Assembly (NCBI GenBank): GCA_018268575.1
Contig: JAFDWF010000066.1
Coordinates: 53,694 to 117,693 of the forward strand
Direction of reading: 5' to 3'
From: Actinomycetota bacterium
GTDB taxonomy: Bacteria > Actinomycetota > Thermoleophilia > Solirubrobacterales > 70-9
Length of the DNA stretch: 64,000 nucleotides
A program made the translations under genes and the position numbers. Shown piece by piece: positions 32,071-41,495 of this stretch. Every line of letters begins with the position of its first letter. Positions within the stretch are counted from its first letter, which is position 1. The notes under the pieces were generated by a model that saw nothing but the letters and a program-made list of their open reading frames with translations, searched no databases and was not told the origin of the DNA.

Positions 32071-33855
32071 ATGGAGGGGAGGGGGACCGATTCGAAGACG
32101 CTGGCGGACCTTTTGGTCCGGGCGGCGGAACGCTACGGCGCCAAACCCGCGCTGCGCTACAAAGACGGCGGCGCCTGGGTCGACCGCAGCTTCCAGCAGG
32201 TGCTGGAGATCGTCAGGCCGCTCTCCCTCGGCCTGGTCGCCTTAGGGGTGGAGAAAGGCGACCGCGTCTCGATCCTCGCCAACACGCGCCCGGAGTGGAC
32301 CTACTTCGACTTCGCCGCGCTGTCGATCGGCGCCACGGTGGTGCCGATCTACCAGACCAACTCGCCCGAGGAGTGCGCCTACGTGCTGGAGAACTCCGAC
32401 GCGAAGGTGGTCGTGGTCGAGAACGAGGAGCAGCTGGCGAAGATGCGCGAGGTCCGCGCCTCCCTCCCGGCGCTCGAGCACGTGGTGATGATGGTCGGCG
32501 ACGCCGAGGACGTGATCTCGATGGACGCGCTGGCGCAAAAGGGCGGCGCCGTCGACGAAGCGGTCCTCCAGCAGCGGATGGACGCTGTCACCCGCGAGGA
32601 CATCTGCACCTTCATCTACACCTCGGGCACGACCGGGCCGCCGAAGGGCTGCATCATCAGCCACGGCAACTACCGCTCGATGCTCGACATGGTCAACGCG
32701 ACCAGCGTGATCGAGGAGGAAGACGTCGCCTACCTCTACCTGCCGCTCGCCCACTCCTTCGCCCTGCTGATCCAGCTCGGCAGCTTCGACCTCGGCGCCA
32801 CGATCGCCTACTGGGAGGGCGACCCGAACAAGATCGTCCCCAACCTCGGCGAACTAAAACCGACCTACTTCCCCTCGGTGCCGCGCATCTTCGAGAAGAT
32901 CTACACCGCCGCCAACAGCGGCATGGAGAAAGCCGGCGGCCTGAAAAAAGTGATCTTCGACTGGTCGATCAAGACCGGCAAGCGGATGCGCGAGACCGAG
33001 CGCGCGGGCAAGCAGCCGAGTTGGCTGCTGCAGCGCGAGTACGCCTTCGCCGACAAGCAGGTGCTCTCCAAGATCCGCGGCCTGTTCGGCGGCAACCTGC
33101 GCCTCGCGGTCTCCGGCGCGGCGCCGATCAACCCCGACATCCTGCGCTTCTTCGACGCCGCCGGGGTCTTCGTGGTCGAGGGCTGGGGGATGACCGAGAC
33201 CTCGACCGCGGCCACCGTCGCCACCGAGGAGGAGTTCAAGTTCGGCACGATCGGCAAGCCGTTCCCCGGCTGCGAGGTGAAGATCGCCGACGACGGCGAG
33301 ATCCTGGTCAAGGGCCCGAACGTCTTCCAGGGCTACCACAAGAACCCCGAGGCGACTGCCGAGACGATCGTCGACGGCTGGCTCCACACCGGCGACATCG
33401 GCGAGATCGACGCGGAAGGCTTCATCAAGATCACCGGCCGCAAAAAGGACATCATCATCACCGCGGGCGGCAAGAACATCACCCCGGCCAACCTCGAGGC
33501 GGAGATCCGCCAGCACCAGTTGGTCTCCCAGTGCGTGGTGGTCGGCGACCGCCGGCCCTACCTGGTCGCGCTGGTCACCCTCGACCCCGAAGAAGCCGTG
33601 GCCTACGCTAAGGACCATGGCCTCCCCGAGGACCCGGCCCAACTGGCGACGAACCCGGAGATCCGCAAGGTGGTCGAAGACCACGTCGAGGAGATCAACA
33701 AGAAATTCGCCCGCGTCGAGCAGGTGAAGAAGGTCGCCATCCTCCCCCGTGACCTGAGCCAGGAGGACGGCGAGCTGACGCCGACGCTGAAGGTCAAGCG
33801 GGCCGTGGTGACCGAGAAGCACGAGAAAGAGATCGAGGAGCTGTACGCGGCTTAG
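32071..33855 (+). CDS. Long-chain fatty-acid-CoA ligase
   Basis: 594 residues of the AMP-forming acyl-CoA synthetase family. The P-loop YTSGTTGPPKGC is near residues 188-199, LPLAHSFALLIQLGS and GWGMTETSTAATVAT form the adenylate site, and DGWLHTGDIGEIDAEGFIKI with GRKKDIIITAGGKNI is the hinge. The size and order match FadD15-type enzymes that activate fatty acids for degradation or lipid synthesis. Start ATG 32071. The first structured repeat begins nine bases after the stop. Confidence 0.95.
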   Translation: MEGRGTDSKTLADLLVRAAERYGAKPALRYKDGGAWVDRSFQQVLEIVRPLSLGLVALGVEKGDRVSILANTRPEWTYFDFAALSIGATVVPIYQTNSPEECAYVLENSDAKVVVVENEEQLAKMREVRASLPALEHVVMMVGDAEDVISMDALAQKGGAVDEAVLQQRMDAVTREDICTFIYTSGTTGPPKGCIISHGNYRSMLDMVNATSVIEEEDVAYLYLPLAHSFALLIQLGSFDLGATIAYWEGDPNKIVPNLGELKPTYFPSVPRIFEKIYTAANSGMEKAGGLKKVIFDWSIKTGKRMRETERAGKQPSWLLQREYAFADKQVLSKIRGLFGGNLRLAVSGAAPINPDILRFFDAAGVFVVEGWGMTETSTAATVATEEEFKFGTIGKPFPGCEVKIADDGEILVKGPNVFQGYHKNPEATAETIVDGWLHTGDIGEIDAEGFIKITGRKKDIIITAGGKNITPANLEAEIRQHQLVSQCVVVGDRRPYLVALVTLDPEEAVAYAKDHGLPEDPAQLATNPEIRKVVEDHVEEINKKFARVEQVKKVAILPRDLSQEDGELTPTLKVKRAVVTEKHEKEIEELYAA

Positions 33856-33863
33856 GGGTGCTG

Positions 33864-34521
33864 GGGGACGGGGCCGCCGCCGGCTGGCGCCCGGATGCCG
33901 AAAGGGACCCGGCCTTTTCGGAGGCGACCCTGGCAGGCTGTGGCCGCCTCCGAAAAGGCCGGGTCATGAGGGGATGGCGGACACGCCCGTCCTCCCTCCG
34001 CTGTTCCTTATGCCCACCATTCCGGCATAAGGAACAGCGGAGGGAGGGTGCCGCGGGGTCCGTGAGGAAGACGCCGGGAAGTGCGCGGGTGACGTGCGGG
34101 AGACGTTGCATGTTCCACGCTTCTTGCACCGTTACAAACACGTGACCACGGTCTGACCCCACCATGGTGTGGTGGATCCACGCAGCGCGGGACGGGGACC
34201 TCGAACCTCCCCGTGAAGGGATACGCCTTCCCTGCGATCGTGGAGGCTTCGTCACGGACCGCCCTGATCTCGTAGGGATCTCCTCGGATCCATGCATCTC
34301 CCGGACGGGAACCGCGCAGATCGCACGGTCTTCGTGGCGTCTTTCGTCGGCTCCGTCACGGAGACGTCGCTTTCTTCTGTCCCCGTCACGGAGACGCCGA
34401 GCTCCCGGACCTCCCCGCCACGCACCCGTCCCTGCGCCAGTGTCCCTCCTGAAGGCCTCCGTCCCGGGCGTCCCGGAGGCGGCCACAGCCTGCCCGGGTC
34501 GCCTCCGGGACGCCCGGGACG
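33864..34521 (+). repeat. Structured intergenic repeat, family 1, copy A
   Basis: 658 bases of consecutive hairpins. H1: perfect 21-bp stem (33906-33926/33945-33965) with loop ACCCTGGCAGGCTGTGGC. H2: perfect 23-bp stem (33991-34013/34025-34047). H3: CACCATGGTG-centred palindrome near 34160. H4: ACGGGGA/TCCCCGT (34191-34214). Two GTCACGGAGACG boxes lie near 34356 and 34386. The final hairpin has perfect 22-bp arms (34460-34481/34500-34521), and its loop is the reverse complement of the H1 loop save one base. Other copies: 43679, 52799 and 63448. Confidence 0.85.
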
Positions 34522-34881
34522 CCGGAGCCCCGATCGGTCCGGCCCGGACCACTCCGGCCCGAACCCTCGCCCAGCCGCCAGCCCAACCACCCACGCCACC
34601 CTCGCACCCCCGTGGAGCTGCTCATCTAGCGGCTGAGCGATCGACTCCGGCGCGGCCGCGGGCCTGGGAGGCGACGCTCCCACGCACGGGACCCTCTCGC
34701 CGCCGGCCCTCGGCCTCGCGACCGCCGCCAACGGGCACCGCGGATCATTCGTCTGGCCTTCGGACAGCCCGATCATTTTTCGCGGCAAGGATTTCTCGAT
34801 CACGCCGGAACGTTCGCTCGAGCGGATGAAGATCGGGCGCCGATCGCAGAGCGCGAGGGACAAGTTTGGCGTAGATGTCGT
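34522..34881. other. Non-coding interval before the IclR gene end
   Basis: 360 bases between repeat copy A and the IclR-family gene. Frames here (for example 34252-34863 minus) are compositional and carry no motif. No hairpin or repeat beyond copy A was recognised. Confidence 0.4.
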
Positions 34882-35670
34882 TCAGACGCCGCCGGCGCCC
34901 CTGCGGACTTCGGCTTCGATCGCTTTCGCCGTCGTCAGAACCTTGGGCAGGAATCGGTTCCGCAGGTCGCTCATGCCGGCACGGCTGGCGTGGACCGAGA
35001 CGTTGAGCGCCGCGGTGGTTCCGTCGGCGTCGACGATCGGCACCGCGGCGGAGCGCAGCCCCTCCTCGAGCTCCTGGTCGACCATCGCGAAGCCCTGTGC
35101 GCGGACCCGCTCGATCCTCGCCCGCAGCTCCTTCTTCGAGCCGATCGTGTGCGGGGTGAGCTTGCGCAGGGTGATCCGACGCAGGCGCGCGTCGAGCTCC
35201 TCGTCGGACAGCGCCGCGAGCAGCACGCGGCCCATCGAGGTCGCGTAGGCGGGCAGCCGGGTGCCGACGGCAAGGGTGATCGTCATGATTCGCCGGGTCG
35301 GCACACGGACCACATAGATGATCTCGGTGTCGTCGAGGACCGAGATCGAGGAGGACTCCTCGACCTCGCGGACGAGGCTCTCCATATGAGGTTGGGCGAT
35401 CTCCTGGAAGCTCAGGCCGGCGAGGTAGGAGTAGCCGAGGTCGAGCACCCGCGGCCGGAGGCTGAAGCGATCGCCGTCCTGGCGGACGTAGCCGAGCTCG
35501 ACCAGGGTCAAGAGGAAGCGGCGGGCTGCCGCGCGGGTCAGGTCGGCGCGCTCGGCGACCTCGGTGAGCCGCATCTCGCGATGCTCGTCATCGAAGGCGC
35601 GGATCACGGCGAGCCCGCGCTCGAGCGACTGCACGAACACCTGGGACCGCGGGGCGTCGTCGGGGCTCAT
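34882..35670 (-). CDS. IclR-family regulator, PcaR-like
   Basis: 262 residues. N-terminal winged helix: SLERGLAVIRAFDDEHREMR, LTEVAERADLTRAAARRFLL. The effector domain contains SISVLDDTEIIYVVRVPTRR, LPAYATSMGRVLLA and FAMVDQELEEGLRSAAVPIV. The PcaR/PobR-type subgroup controls beta-ketoadipate genes. It is divergent from the CoA-transferase/thiolase operon with a palindromic operator between them, so it very likely regulates that operon. Confidence 0.9.
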   Translation of the reverse strand: MSPDDAPRSQVFVQSLERGLAVIRAFDDEHREMRLTEVAERADLTRAAARRFLLTLVELGYVRQDGDRFSLRPRVLDLGYSYLAGLSFQEIAQPHMESLVREVEESSSISVLDDTEIIYVVRVPTRRIMTITLAVGTRLPAYATSMGRVLLAALSDEELDARLRRITLRKLTPHTIGSKKELRARIERVRAQGFAMVDQELEEGLRSAAVPIVDADGTTAALNVSVHASRAGMSDLRNRFLPKVLTTAKAIEAEVRRGAGGV

Positions 35671-35679
35671 CTCGATATC

Positions 35680-35713
35680 GTACGCATAGTGTTTAGATGT
35701 TCACTATACGTAC
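35680..35713. promoter_or_regulatory. Putative IclR/PcaR operator
   Basis: Inverted repeat GTACGCATAGTG (35680-35691), ten bases, CACTATACGTAC (35702-35713), one mismatch in 12. It lies between the two divergent starts (35670 and 35730), where it could control both. Confidence 0.7.
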
Positions 35714-35729
35714 AGATGGGAAGTGTGCG

Positions 35730-36545
35730 ATGAGCGCGCCGAAGAGCCTCTCGGAGGCGATCGCCGATCTGGTACGCGACGGCGACACCGTCGCGCTCGA
35801 GGGCTTCACCCACCTGATCCCGTTTGCCGCGGGCCACGAGCTGATCCGACAGCGGCGTCGCGACCTGACCCTGGTGCGGATGACGCCGGACCTCCTCTAC
35901 GACCAGATGATCGGCATGGGCTGCGCCCGCAGGCTGGTCTTCTCCTACGGCGGCAACCCCGGGGTCGGCTCCCTGCATCGCTTTCGCGACGCGATCGAGA
36001 ACGGCTGGCCGCATCCGATCGAGGTCGAAGAGCACAGCCACGCCGGCATGGCCAACCGCTTCGCCGCCGCCGCATCCGGCCTGCCCTTCGCCGTCCTGCG
36101 CGGCTACCGGGGCACCGACCTGATGCGGCACACCCGGGTCGCGACGATCGAGTGCCCGTTCACCGGCGAGGAGCTGACCGCGGTGCCGGCCCTCGATCTC
36201 GACGTCGCGGTGGTCCACGCCCAGGAGGCCGATCGCGACGGCAACGTCCAGCTCTGGGGGATCCCGGGCGTCCAGAAGGAGGCGGTGCTCGGCGCCCGGC
36301 GGAGCCTGGTCACGGTCGAGCGATTGGTCGACCGCCTCGAGCCCCGCCCCGGCGGGGTGATCATCCCCGGTTGGGTCCTCGACGCCGTCGCGGTGGCGCC
36401 CTCCGGCGCCCATCCCTCCTACAGCCTCGGGATCACCGAGCGCGACAACGACTTCTACAAAGCCTGGGACGCGATCGCCCGCGACCGCGACGCCTTCCTC
36501 GCCTGGATGGAGGAGCACGTGATCGCCGGCGGGGGAGATCGATGA
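35730..36545 (+). CDS. pcaI: 3-oxoacid CoA-transferase, subunit A
   Basis: 271 residues from ATG 35730. The subunit-A fold appears in KSLSEAIADLVRDGDTVALE, GFTHLIPFAAGHELIRQ, SYGGNPGVGSLHRFRDAIEN and LRGYRGTDL. With subunit B it moves CoA from succinyl-CoA to 3-oxoadipate (or a similar oxoacid). The operon order A-B-thiolase with a divergent IclR regulator indicates the beta-ketoadipate pathway, although glutaconate-type substrates are possible. It overlaps subunit B in ATGA. Confidence 0.88.
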   Translation: MSAPKSLSEAIADLVRDGDTVALEGFTHLIPFAAGHELIRQRRRDLTLVRMTPDLLYDQMIGMGCARRLVFSYGGNPGVGSLHRFRDAIENGWPHPIEVEEHSHAGMANRFAAAASGLPFAVLRGYRGTDLMRHTRVATIECPFTGEELTAVPALDLDVAVVHAQEADRDGNVQLWGIPGVQKEAVLGARRSLVTVERLVDRLEPRPGGVIIPGWVLDAVAVAPSGAHPSYSLGITERDNDFYKAWDAIARDRDAFLAWMEEHVIAGGGDR

Positions 36546-37291
36546 GCGCGCCGGCCACCGCGGCGGAGGTCCAGACGATCGCCGCGGCGCGACTGCTCCG
36601 CGAGGCCCGCTCGGTCTTCATCGGCGTCGGCCGTCCCTCGACCGCGGCGATCCTCGCCCGCCGGCTCTACAACCCCGAGCTGGTGCTGATCTACGAGTCC
36701 GGGACGATCGGCGCCAAGCCTCGCCACGTGCCGCTCTCGATCGGCGACGGGGAGCTCGCCGAGACCGCCGACGCCGTCGTCGCGGTGCCGGAGATGTTCA
36801 ACTACTGGATCGGGCCGGGGAGGATCGACGTCGCCTTCCTCGGCGCCGCGCAGATCGATCGCCGCGGGAACCTGAACTCGACCGTGATCGGTCCCTACGA
36901 GGCGCCGAAGACCCGCCTGCCCGGGGCCGGCGGGGCGCCCGAGATCGCCGCGAGCTGCGGAGAGGTCGTCGTCGTGATCCCGCACGGCAGGCGCAGCTTC
37001 GTCGAGCGCCTCGACTTCCGCACCACCGTCGGCTTCGGCGACGCGCCCGACGACCGGGCGCGCCTCGGCTTCCGCGGCCGCGGCCCGACCGCGGTGGTCA
37101 CCGACCTCTGCCTGCTCGAGCCCGATCCCGAGACGAAGGAGCTGACCCTGACCGAGCTCCATCCGCAGGTGAGCGTCGAGGCGGTGCGCGAGGCCACCGG
37201 CTGGGAGCTCCGGGTCGCCGCCGAGGTCCGCCGCACGGCGGCGCCGGAGGCGGAGGAGCTCGAGGCGCTGCGGGGGTTGAGCGCGAGATGA
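36542..37291 (+). CDS. pcaJ: 3-oxoacid CoA-transferase, subunit B
   Basis: 249 residues. The catalytic-Glu region is LVLIYESGTIGAKPRHVPLS (Glu in YESG). FNYWIGPGRIDVAFLGAAQI, DRRGNLNSTVIGPYEAPKTR, LPGAGGAPEIAASC follow and match the glutaconate/3-oxoadipate subunit-B family. Both its start and its end overlap neighbours by four bases, giving strict coupling with subunit A and the thiolase. Confidence 0.9.
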   Translation: MSAPATAAEVQTIAAARLLREARSVFIGVGRPSTAAILARRLYNPELVLIYESGTIGAKPRHVPLSIGDGELAETADAVVAVPEMFNYWIGPGRIDVAFLGAAQIDRRGNLNSTVIGPYEAPKTRLPGAGGAPEIAASCGEVVVVIPHGRRSFVERLDFRTTVGFGDAPDDRARLGFRGRGPTAVVTDLCLLEPDPETKELTLTELHPQVSVEAVREATGWELRVAAEVRRTAAPEAEELEALRGLSAR

Positions 37292-38469
37292 ACAGGCCGG
37301 CGTTCCTCTACGAGGCCGTCCGCACCCCCTTCGGCCGCTACGGCGGGGCGCTCTCCGGCGTCCGCCCCGACGACCTCGCCGCCGCCGTCATCGGCAGCCT
37401 CCTCGCCCGCGTCCCCGAGCTCGACCCGGCGGCGATCGACGACGTGATCCTCGGCAACGCCAACGGCGCCGGCGAGGAGAACCGCGACGTCGCCCGGATG
37501 GCCGTCCTCCTCGCCGGCCTGCCGACCTCGGTCCCCGGCGCCACGGTCAACCGCCTCTGCGGGTCGAGCCTCGAGGCGGCGATCGCGGGCTCGCGGGCGA
37601 TCGAGACCGGCGATGCAGACCTCGTCCTGACCGGCGGGGTCGAGTCGATGAGCCGTGCTCCATGGGTCGTGCGCAAGCCCGAGCGCGGGTTCCCCGCCGG
37701 CGACGCCGCGCTCGTCAGCACGACCCTCGGTTGGCGCCTGGTCAACCCGGAGATGCCAGAGCAGTGGACGATCAGCCTCGGCGAATCGGCCGAGAAGCTG
37801 GCGCAGATCTATGACATCTCCCGCGAGGCGCAGGACGAGTTCGCCCTGCGCAGCCACCGGCTCGCGGCGGCGGCCTACGAGGCCGGTGTGATGCGCGAGG
37901 TCGTGCCCCTGGCGGGGGTGAACCTGGAGCGCGACGAGGGGATCCGCGCCGACACCTCGCTCGAGCAGCTGGCCAAGCTGCGGCCGGCCTTCGTCGAGGG
38001 CGGCACCGTCACCGCCGGCAACTCCTCGCCGCTGAACGACGGCGCCGCGGCCGTCCTCCTCGGCTCCGAGGCGGCGGCCGAGCAGATCGGTCGGGAGCCG
38101 CTGGCGCGCATCGTCGCGCGGGGAGTCCACGGCGTCGACCCCGACGTCTTCGGCATCGCGCCGGTCGAGGCCGCGAACGCGGCTCTCGATCGCGCCGGGA
38201 TCGGCTGGTCGCAGATCGACGCGGTCGAGCTGAACGAGGCCTTCGCCTCCCAGTCGCTCGCCTGCCTGCGGGGCTGGCCCGACCTCGACCCGGCGAAGGT
38301 GAACGTGCGCGGCGGGGCGATCGCGGTCGGGCACCCGCTCGGCGCCTCCGGCGCCCGGGTCCTCGGCCGCGTCGCCCACGAGCTGAAGGAGAGCGGCGGT
38401 CGCTACGGGCTGGCGGCGCTCTGCATCGGCGTCGGGCAGGGGCTCGCGGTCGTCGTCGAGGCCGTCTGA
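37288..38469 (+). CDS. pcaF: Thiolase, 3-oxoadipyl-CoA type
   Basis: 393 residues, full length. Acyl-accepting Cys91 lies in VNRLCGSSLEAA. The His motif is GGAIAVGHPLGASGARVLG and the second Cys is in ALCIGVGQGLAVVVE. It cleaves 3-oxoadipyl-CoA to succinyl-CoA and acetyl-CoA, the last step after the CoA-transferase. The substrate is assigned from context; the fold alone fits any acetyl-CoA acetyltransferase. Confidence 0.9.
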   Translation: MNRPAFLYEAVRTPFGRYGGALSGVRPDDLAAAVIGSLLARVPELDPAAIDDVILGNANGAGEENRDVARMAVLLAGLPTSVPGATVNRLCGSSLEAAIAGSRAIETGDADLVLTGGVESMSRAPWVVRKPERGFPAGDAALVSTTLGWRLVNPEMPEQWTISLGESAEKLAQIYDISREAQDEFALRSHRLAAAAYEAGVMREVVPLAGVNLERDEGIRADTSLEQLAKLRPAFVEGGTVTAGNSSPLNDGAAAVLLGSEAAAEQIGREPLARIVARGVHGVDPDVFGIAPVEAANAALDRAGIGWSQIDAVELNEAFASQSLACLRGWPDLDPAKVNVRGGAIAVGHPLGASGARVLGRVAHELKESGGRYGLAALCIGVGQGLAVVVEAV

Positions 38470-38476
38470 GACCTGG

Positions 38477-39376
38477 GTGAATTCGGCCGTCGCTGCGATC
38501 CTGATGGGCCTGAGCGGCGCGCAGCTCGCGCTTCAGGCTCCGGTCAACAGGGGCCTCTCCCGCTTCACGGGGCCGATCGGCGCCGCCTTCGTCAGCTACG
38601 CGGTCGGCACCCTGGTGCTCGCGGTCGCCTGCCTCATTGCCGGCGAGATGGCCGGGATCGCTCGCCTCGGGTCGGACTGGTGGCACGGCTGCAACGGCTT
38701 CCTGGGCTCCTTCTACGTCCTCTCCGCGCTCGTCGTCGTGCGCTCGATCGGGGCCAGCGGGATCGCCGCGGGGACGGTCACCGGACAGCTCACGGTCTCG
38801 GTCCTGATCGACGCGAACGGTTGGTTCGAAGTTGACCCGCGGCCGTTTCGCGCCGCCATCGCGCTGGGAGCGCTCGGCGTCCTCGCGGGCACCTACCTGG
38901 TCGCCGGCCTGCCGCGGCGGACTCCCGGCGCGCCGGCCGGACGCTCGCTCTTGCCGTTGGCGGCGATCATCCTCGGCGGGGCCTTGATCGGCCTCCAGAA
39001 TCCGATCAACTCGGAGATCGCGAAGACCACGGGCCAGGTCTCCTCGGCCTTCCTGACCTTCGTCTCGGGCGGGTTCCTGATCGGCGTCGCCCTGGTCGCG
39101 ACCCGCTCGGTCGGCAGCATCGCCGCGGTCTCACGGGTCCGACCGCCCTACCTGACCGGCGGCCTCTACGGGGCCGTCAACGCCCTCGCCTCCCTGATCC
39201 TGATCGGCGAGTTCGGTGCCGGGATCGTGGTCGCCGCGGGGATCACCGGGCAGATGCTCGCCTCCTTGGCGATCGACCGCGCCGGCCTATTCGGGCTGCC
39301 GCCCAGGCCGTTGGAAACGAGCCGGCTGCTCGGCGCGGCGCTGCTGATCATGGGGACGATCCTGGTCGTGATCTGA
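38477..39376 (+). CDS. DMT-family transporter (YdcZ/DUF606 duplicate)
   Basis: 299 residues from GTG 38477, about ten membrane helices. The DUF606 signature occurs twice: ALQAPVNRGLSRFTGPIGAA near 15-35 and GLQNPINSEIAKTTGQVSSA near 170-190. Such proteins are thought to export or import small metabolites; the substrate is unknown. It starts seven bases after the thiolase stop and is probably part of that operon. Confidence 0.85.
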   Translation: MNSAVAAILMGLSGAQLALQAPVNRGLSRFTGPIGAAFVSYAVGTLVLAVACLIAGEMAGIARLGSDWWHGCNGFLGSFYVLSALVVVRSIGASGIAAGTVTGQLTVSVLIDANGWFEVDPRPFRAAIALGALGVLAGTYLVAGLPRRTPGAPAGRSLLPLAAIILGGALIGLQNPINSEIAKTTGQVSSAFLTFVSGGFLIGVALVATRSVGSIAAVSRVRPPYLTGGLYGAVNALASLILIGEFGAGIVVAAGITGQMLASLAIDRAGLFGLPPRPLETSRLLGAALLIMGTILVVI

Positions 39377-39395
39377 GCGCGGCGGCGAGACGTCG

Positions 39396-41441
39396 TCAGC
39401 TACCCGACGGGCCCTTCGCCCGCTTCGCGGCGGAGGCGGTGAAGGCCTTGGAGTCGGCGGTGCCGCCCGCGGGGGTGGCGGTCAACCGGTACCTGCCGGG
39501 GGCGAGGTGGCGGGGGGTCCAGGAGAGCGAGTTCGCACCGGCCCGCCCCTCGGAGGCCGGTGGGGCGCCGCCGGCCTTGGCCCAGCGCGAGCAGGCCTTG
39601 CCCCGCGCGCGTCGGGCCGAGCGGGCGGCGCACTTGCCGCCGACCAGGGTGCCGGGGCGGCGCCGTTCGAGCGCGAAGCTGACGTGGGCGGGGACGTTCA
39701 GGTCGAAGGTGATCGTCTCCTTCTTGCCCGCCCGGACCTTGGCGGGCGCGAGCGCCAGCCGGCTCAGCACCGGCGTCGAGGCGGGCTGCGGCGACGGGCT
39801 GGGCGGGTTCCCCGCCGACGGCCCGGGGCCGGGCGGGATCGGCTGCACCTGGAAGGCGCCGATGTCGCAGGGCGAGAAGCGGGGGAGGCTGCGCTGGTCG
39901 GTGGCGAGCGGTTTGCCGGCCGCGTCGACGCAGCCCGGTTCGCCCGCGCCGATCGCCGCGCTGCCGGCCTGCAGGGCCATCGTCTCGGTCGAGCCGCCGT
40001 TGCCGGCGAGCGGGCCGAGGCCGGCGGGAGTGTTGGACAGGTCGCCGGCTTTGGCGACGGCGATGCACTGGTGGTGGTCCTCGAGGTTGTGTCCGGCGCT
40101 GAGCAGCACGCCGGTGCCGCCGACCTCGCAGTCGCCGGTGCCGCCGGGGGCGGTGCCGTCGGCGACGATCGTGTCGCGGATCGTCAGGGTCGCGCCGGCG
40201 ATGCCGTAGACGAAGACGTCGCCGCCGCTGGGCGCGACCGTGGCGCCGGTCGCGCCGGTCGCGCCCCCGTCGCTGCCCGAGCCGCCTTTGCCGGTGGCGC
40301 CGGCGCCGGCTTCGTTGCCGTCGATGGTGACCGAGGCGAACTGAGCGTCGGCTTCGTTCATCAGGGCGGTCGCGCCGCCGGCGCCGCCCCAACCCGTTCC
40401 GCCGGCACCGCCCACGGTCGGGAAGCTCGCGGCCCGGGCGGCGCCGCCTTCGCCGCCGTCGCCACCGCCCGCCGAGTTGCCGTTGAAGGTGACGTTGGTG
40501 AGCTTCACGGTGCCGTTGGAGAAGAGCCCGCCGCCCTCGGAGGCTTCCCCCTGGCCGCCTTTGCCGCCGACGCCGGAGATCGCCCCCCCGAGGCCGCCCT
40601 TGCCACCTTTGCCGGAGGCGCCGTGGTTGCCGGAGATGGTGCTGTCGACGATGGTCGACGACGAGGTCGTCCCCATGCTGACGCCGACTCCGCCGGCGGA
40701 TCCCGAGGGACCGCCGGCGCCTCCGGCGGCGGTCGATCCGCCGCTTCCTCCGGCGCCGCCGTCGCCACCTTGGGCGGTGTTGCCCGACACCGTCACCCGC
40801 ACCAACGTCAACGAGCTGCCGCCGTCGATCCCGGCGCCGTCGGCGTAGCCACCCCTGCCGCCTTTGCCACCCGGTTCCGAGGTCCCGGCCGCCCCGGCAC
40901 CGCCATCGCCGCCGAACTCCTGGTTGCCGGTGACGACGACGTCGGTGAGAGTGACCGCGCCGCCGGCGTTGATGCCGGCCCCGTAGACGCCTTCGCCTTC
41001 TCCGCCGTCGGCGCCGGCGCTCGGCCCGTTGGTCCCGGTCTGGCCGACCAGGTGGCCACCGGTGATCGTGACCCCGCTCATCGTCAGCCCGGCCTGGTTT
41101 TCGATCTGGATCACGCGGTCGAGGCCGGTCTGGCGGATCGTCGTCGCGGCGGGGCCGGCGCCGACGATCGTGATCGCCTTCGGCAGCTTCAGCGAGCCGC
41201 GTTCGAGGGTGTAGGTGCCGGCGCCGAGCTGGACCGTGTCGCCGGCCTGCGCCGATTCGATCGCCCCGCGCAGCGAGCAGCCGTTGACCGGGACCGGCGG
41301 CGTGCAGGACTTCGCCGGGACGAGCGGGTCGTCGAAGCGATTGGGCGCGAAGGTCGTCGCCGCCCCGGCCGGACTGGGCGTCAGGAGGGGAACGAGGGCG
41401 CAGGCGAGCGGCGCCAGGCGCTTGACCAGGGACGAGAGCAC
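39396..41441 (-). CDS. Secreted beta-helix repeat protein
   Basis: 681 residues. Signal peptide MLSSLVKRLAPLACALVPLL ... PAGA; then the CSLRGAIESAQAGDTVQLGA entry motif of right-handed beta-helix/POMP-like proteins. Tens of strand repeats follow, interrupted by Gly-rich loops (GGDGGAGGSGGS and similar). A Pro-rich linker and a C-terminal Ig-like domain end the chain. No membrane anchor or sortase signal is obvious. Probably a secreted surface or matrix protein. Catalytic residues of pectin lyases are not identifiable. The Gly repeats make the opposite strand look open too. Confidence 0.85.
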   Translation of the reverse strand: MLSSLVKRLAPLACALVPLLTPSPAGAATTFAPNRFDDPLVPAKSCTPPVPVNGCSLRGAIESAQAGDTVQLGAGTYTLERGSLKLPKAITIVGAGPAATTIRQTGLDRVIQIENQAGLTMSGVTITGGHLVGQTGTNGPSAGADGGEGEGVYGAGINAGGAVTLTDVVVTGNQEFGGDGGAGAAGTSEPGGKGGRGGYADGAGIDGGSSLTLVRVTVSGNTAQGGDGGAGGSGGSTAAGGAGGPSGSAGGVGVSMGTTSSSTIVDSTISGNHGASGKGGKGGLGGAISGVGGKGGQGEASEGGGLFSNGTVKLTNVTFNGNSAGGGDGGEGGAARAASFPTVGGAGGTGWGGAGGATALMNEADAQFASVTIDGNEAGAGATGKGGSGSDGGATGATGATVAPSGGDVFVYGIAGATLTIRDTIVADGTAPGGTGDCEVGGTGVLLSAGHNLEDHHQCIAVAKAGDLSNTPAGLGPLAGNGGSTETMALQAGSAAIGAGEPGCVDAAGKPLATDQRSLPRFSPCDIGAFQVQPIPPGPGPSAGNPPSPSPQPASTPVLSRLALAPAKVRAGKKETITFDLNVPAHVSFALERRRPGTLVGGKCAARSARRARGKACSRWAKAGGAPPASEGRAGANSLSWTPRHLAPGRYRLTATPAGGTADSKAFTASAAKRAKGPSGS

Positions 41442-41495
41442 CGCGGCATTCTCACACCCGGCACGGCGGCGGGCAAGCGTCGCGGGCGCCGGCGC

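Noticed and set aside
34252..34863. Minus-strand 203-residue frame between repeat A and the IclR gene
   Set aside because: It runs through half of the repeat, shows no motif and is mostly Arg/Gly/Pro; treated as non-coding.
40300..40960. Short GC-rich repeats in the beta-helix gene considered as a CRISPR or tandem array
   Set aside because: They are in-frame codons for Gly-rich loops with variable spacing; no constant repeat-spacer pattern.
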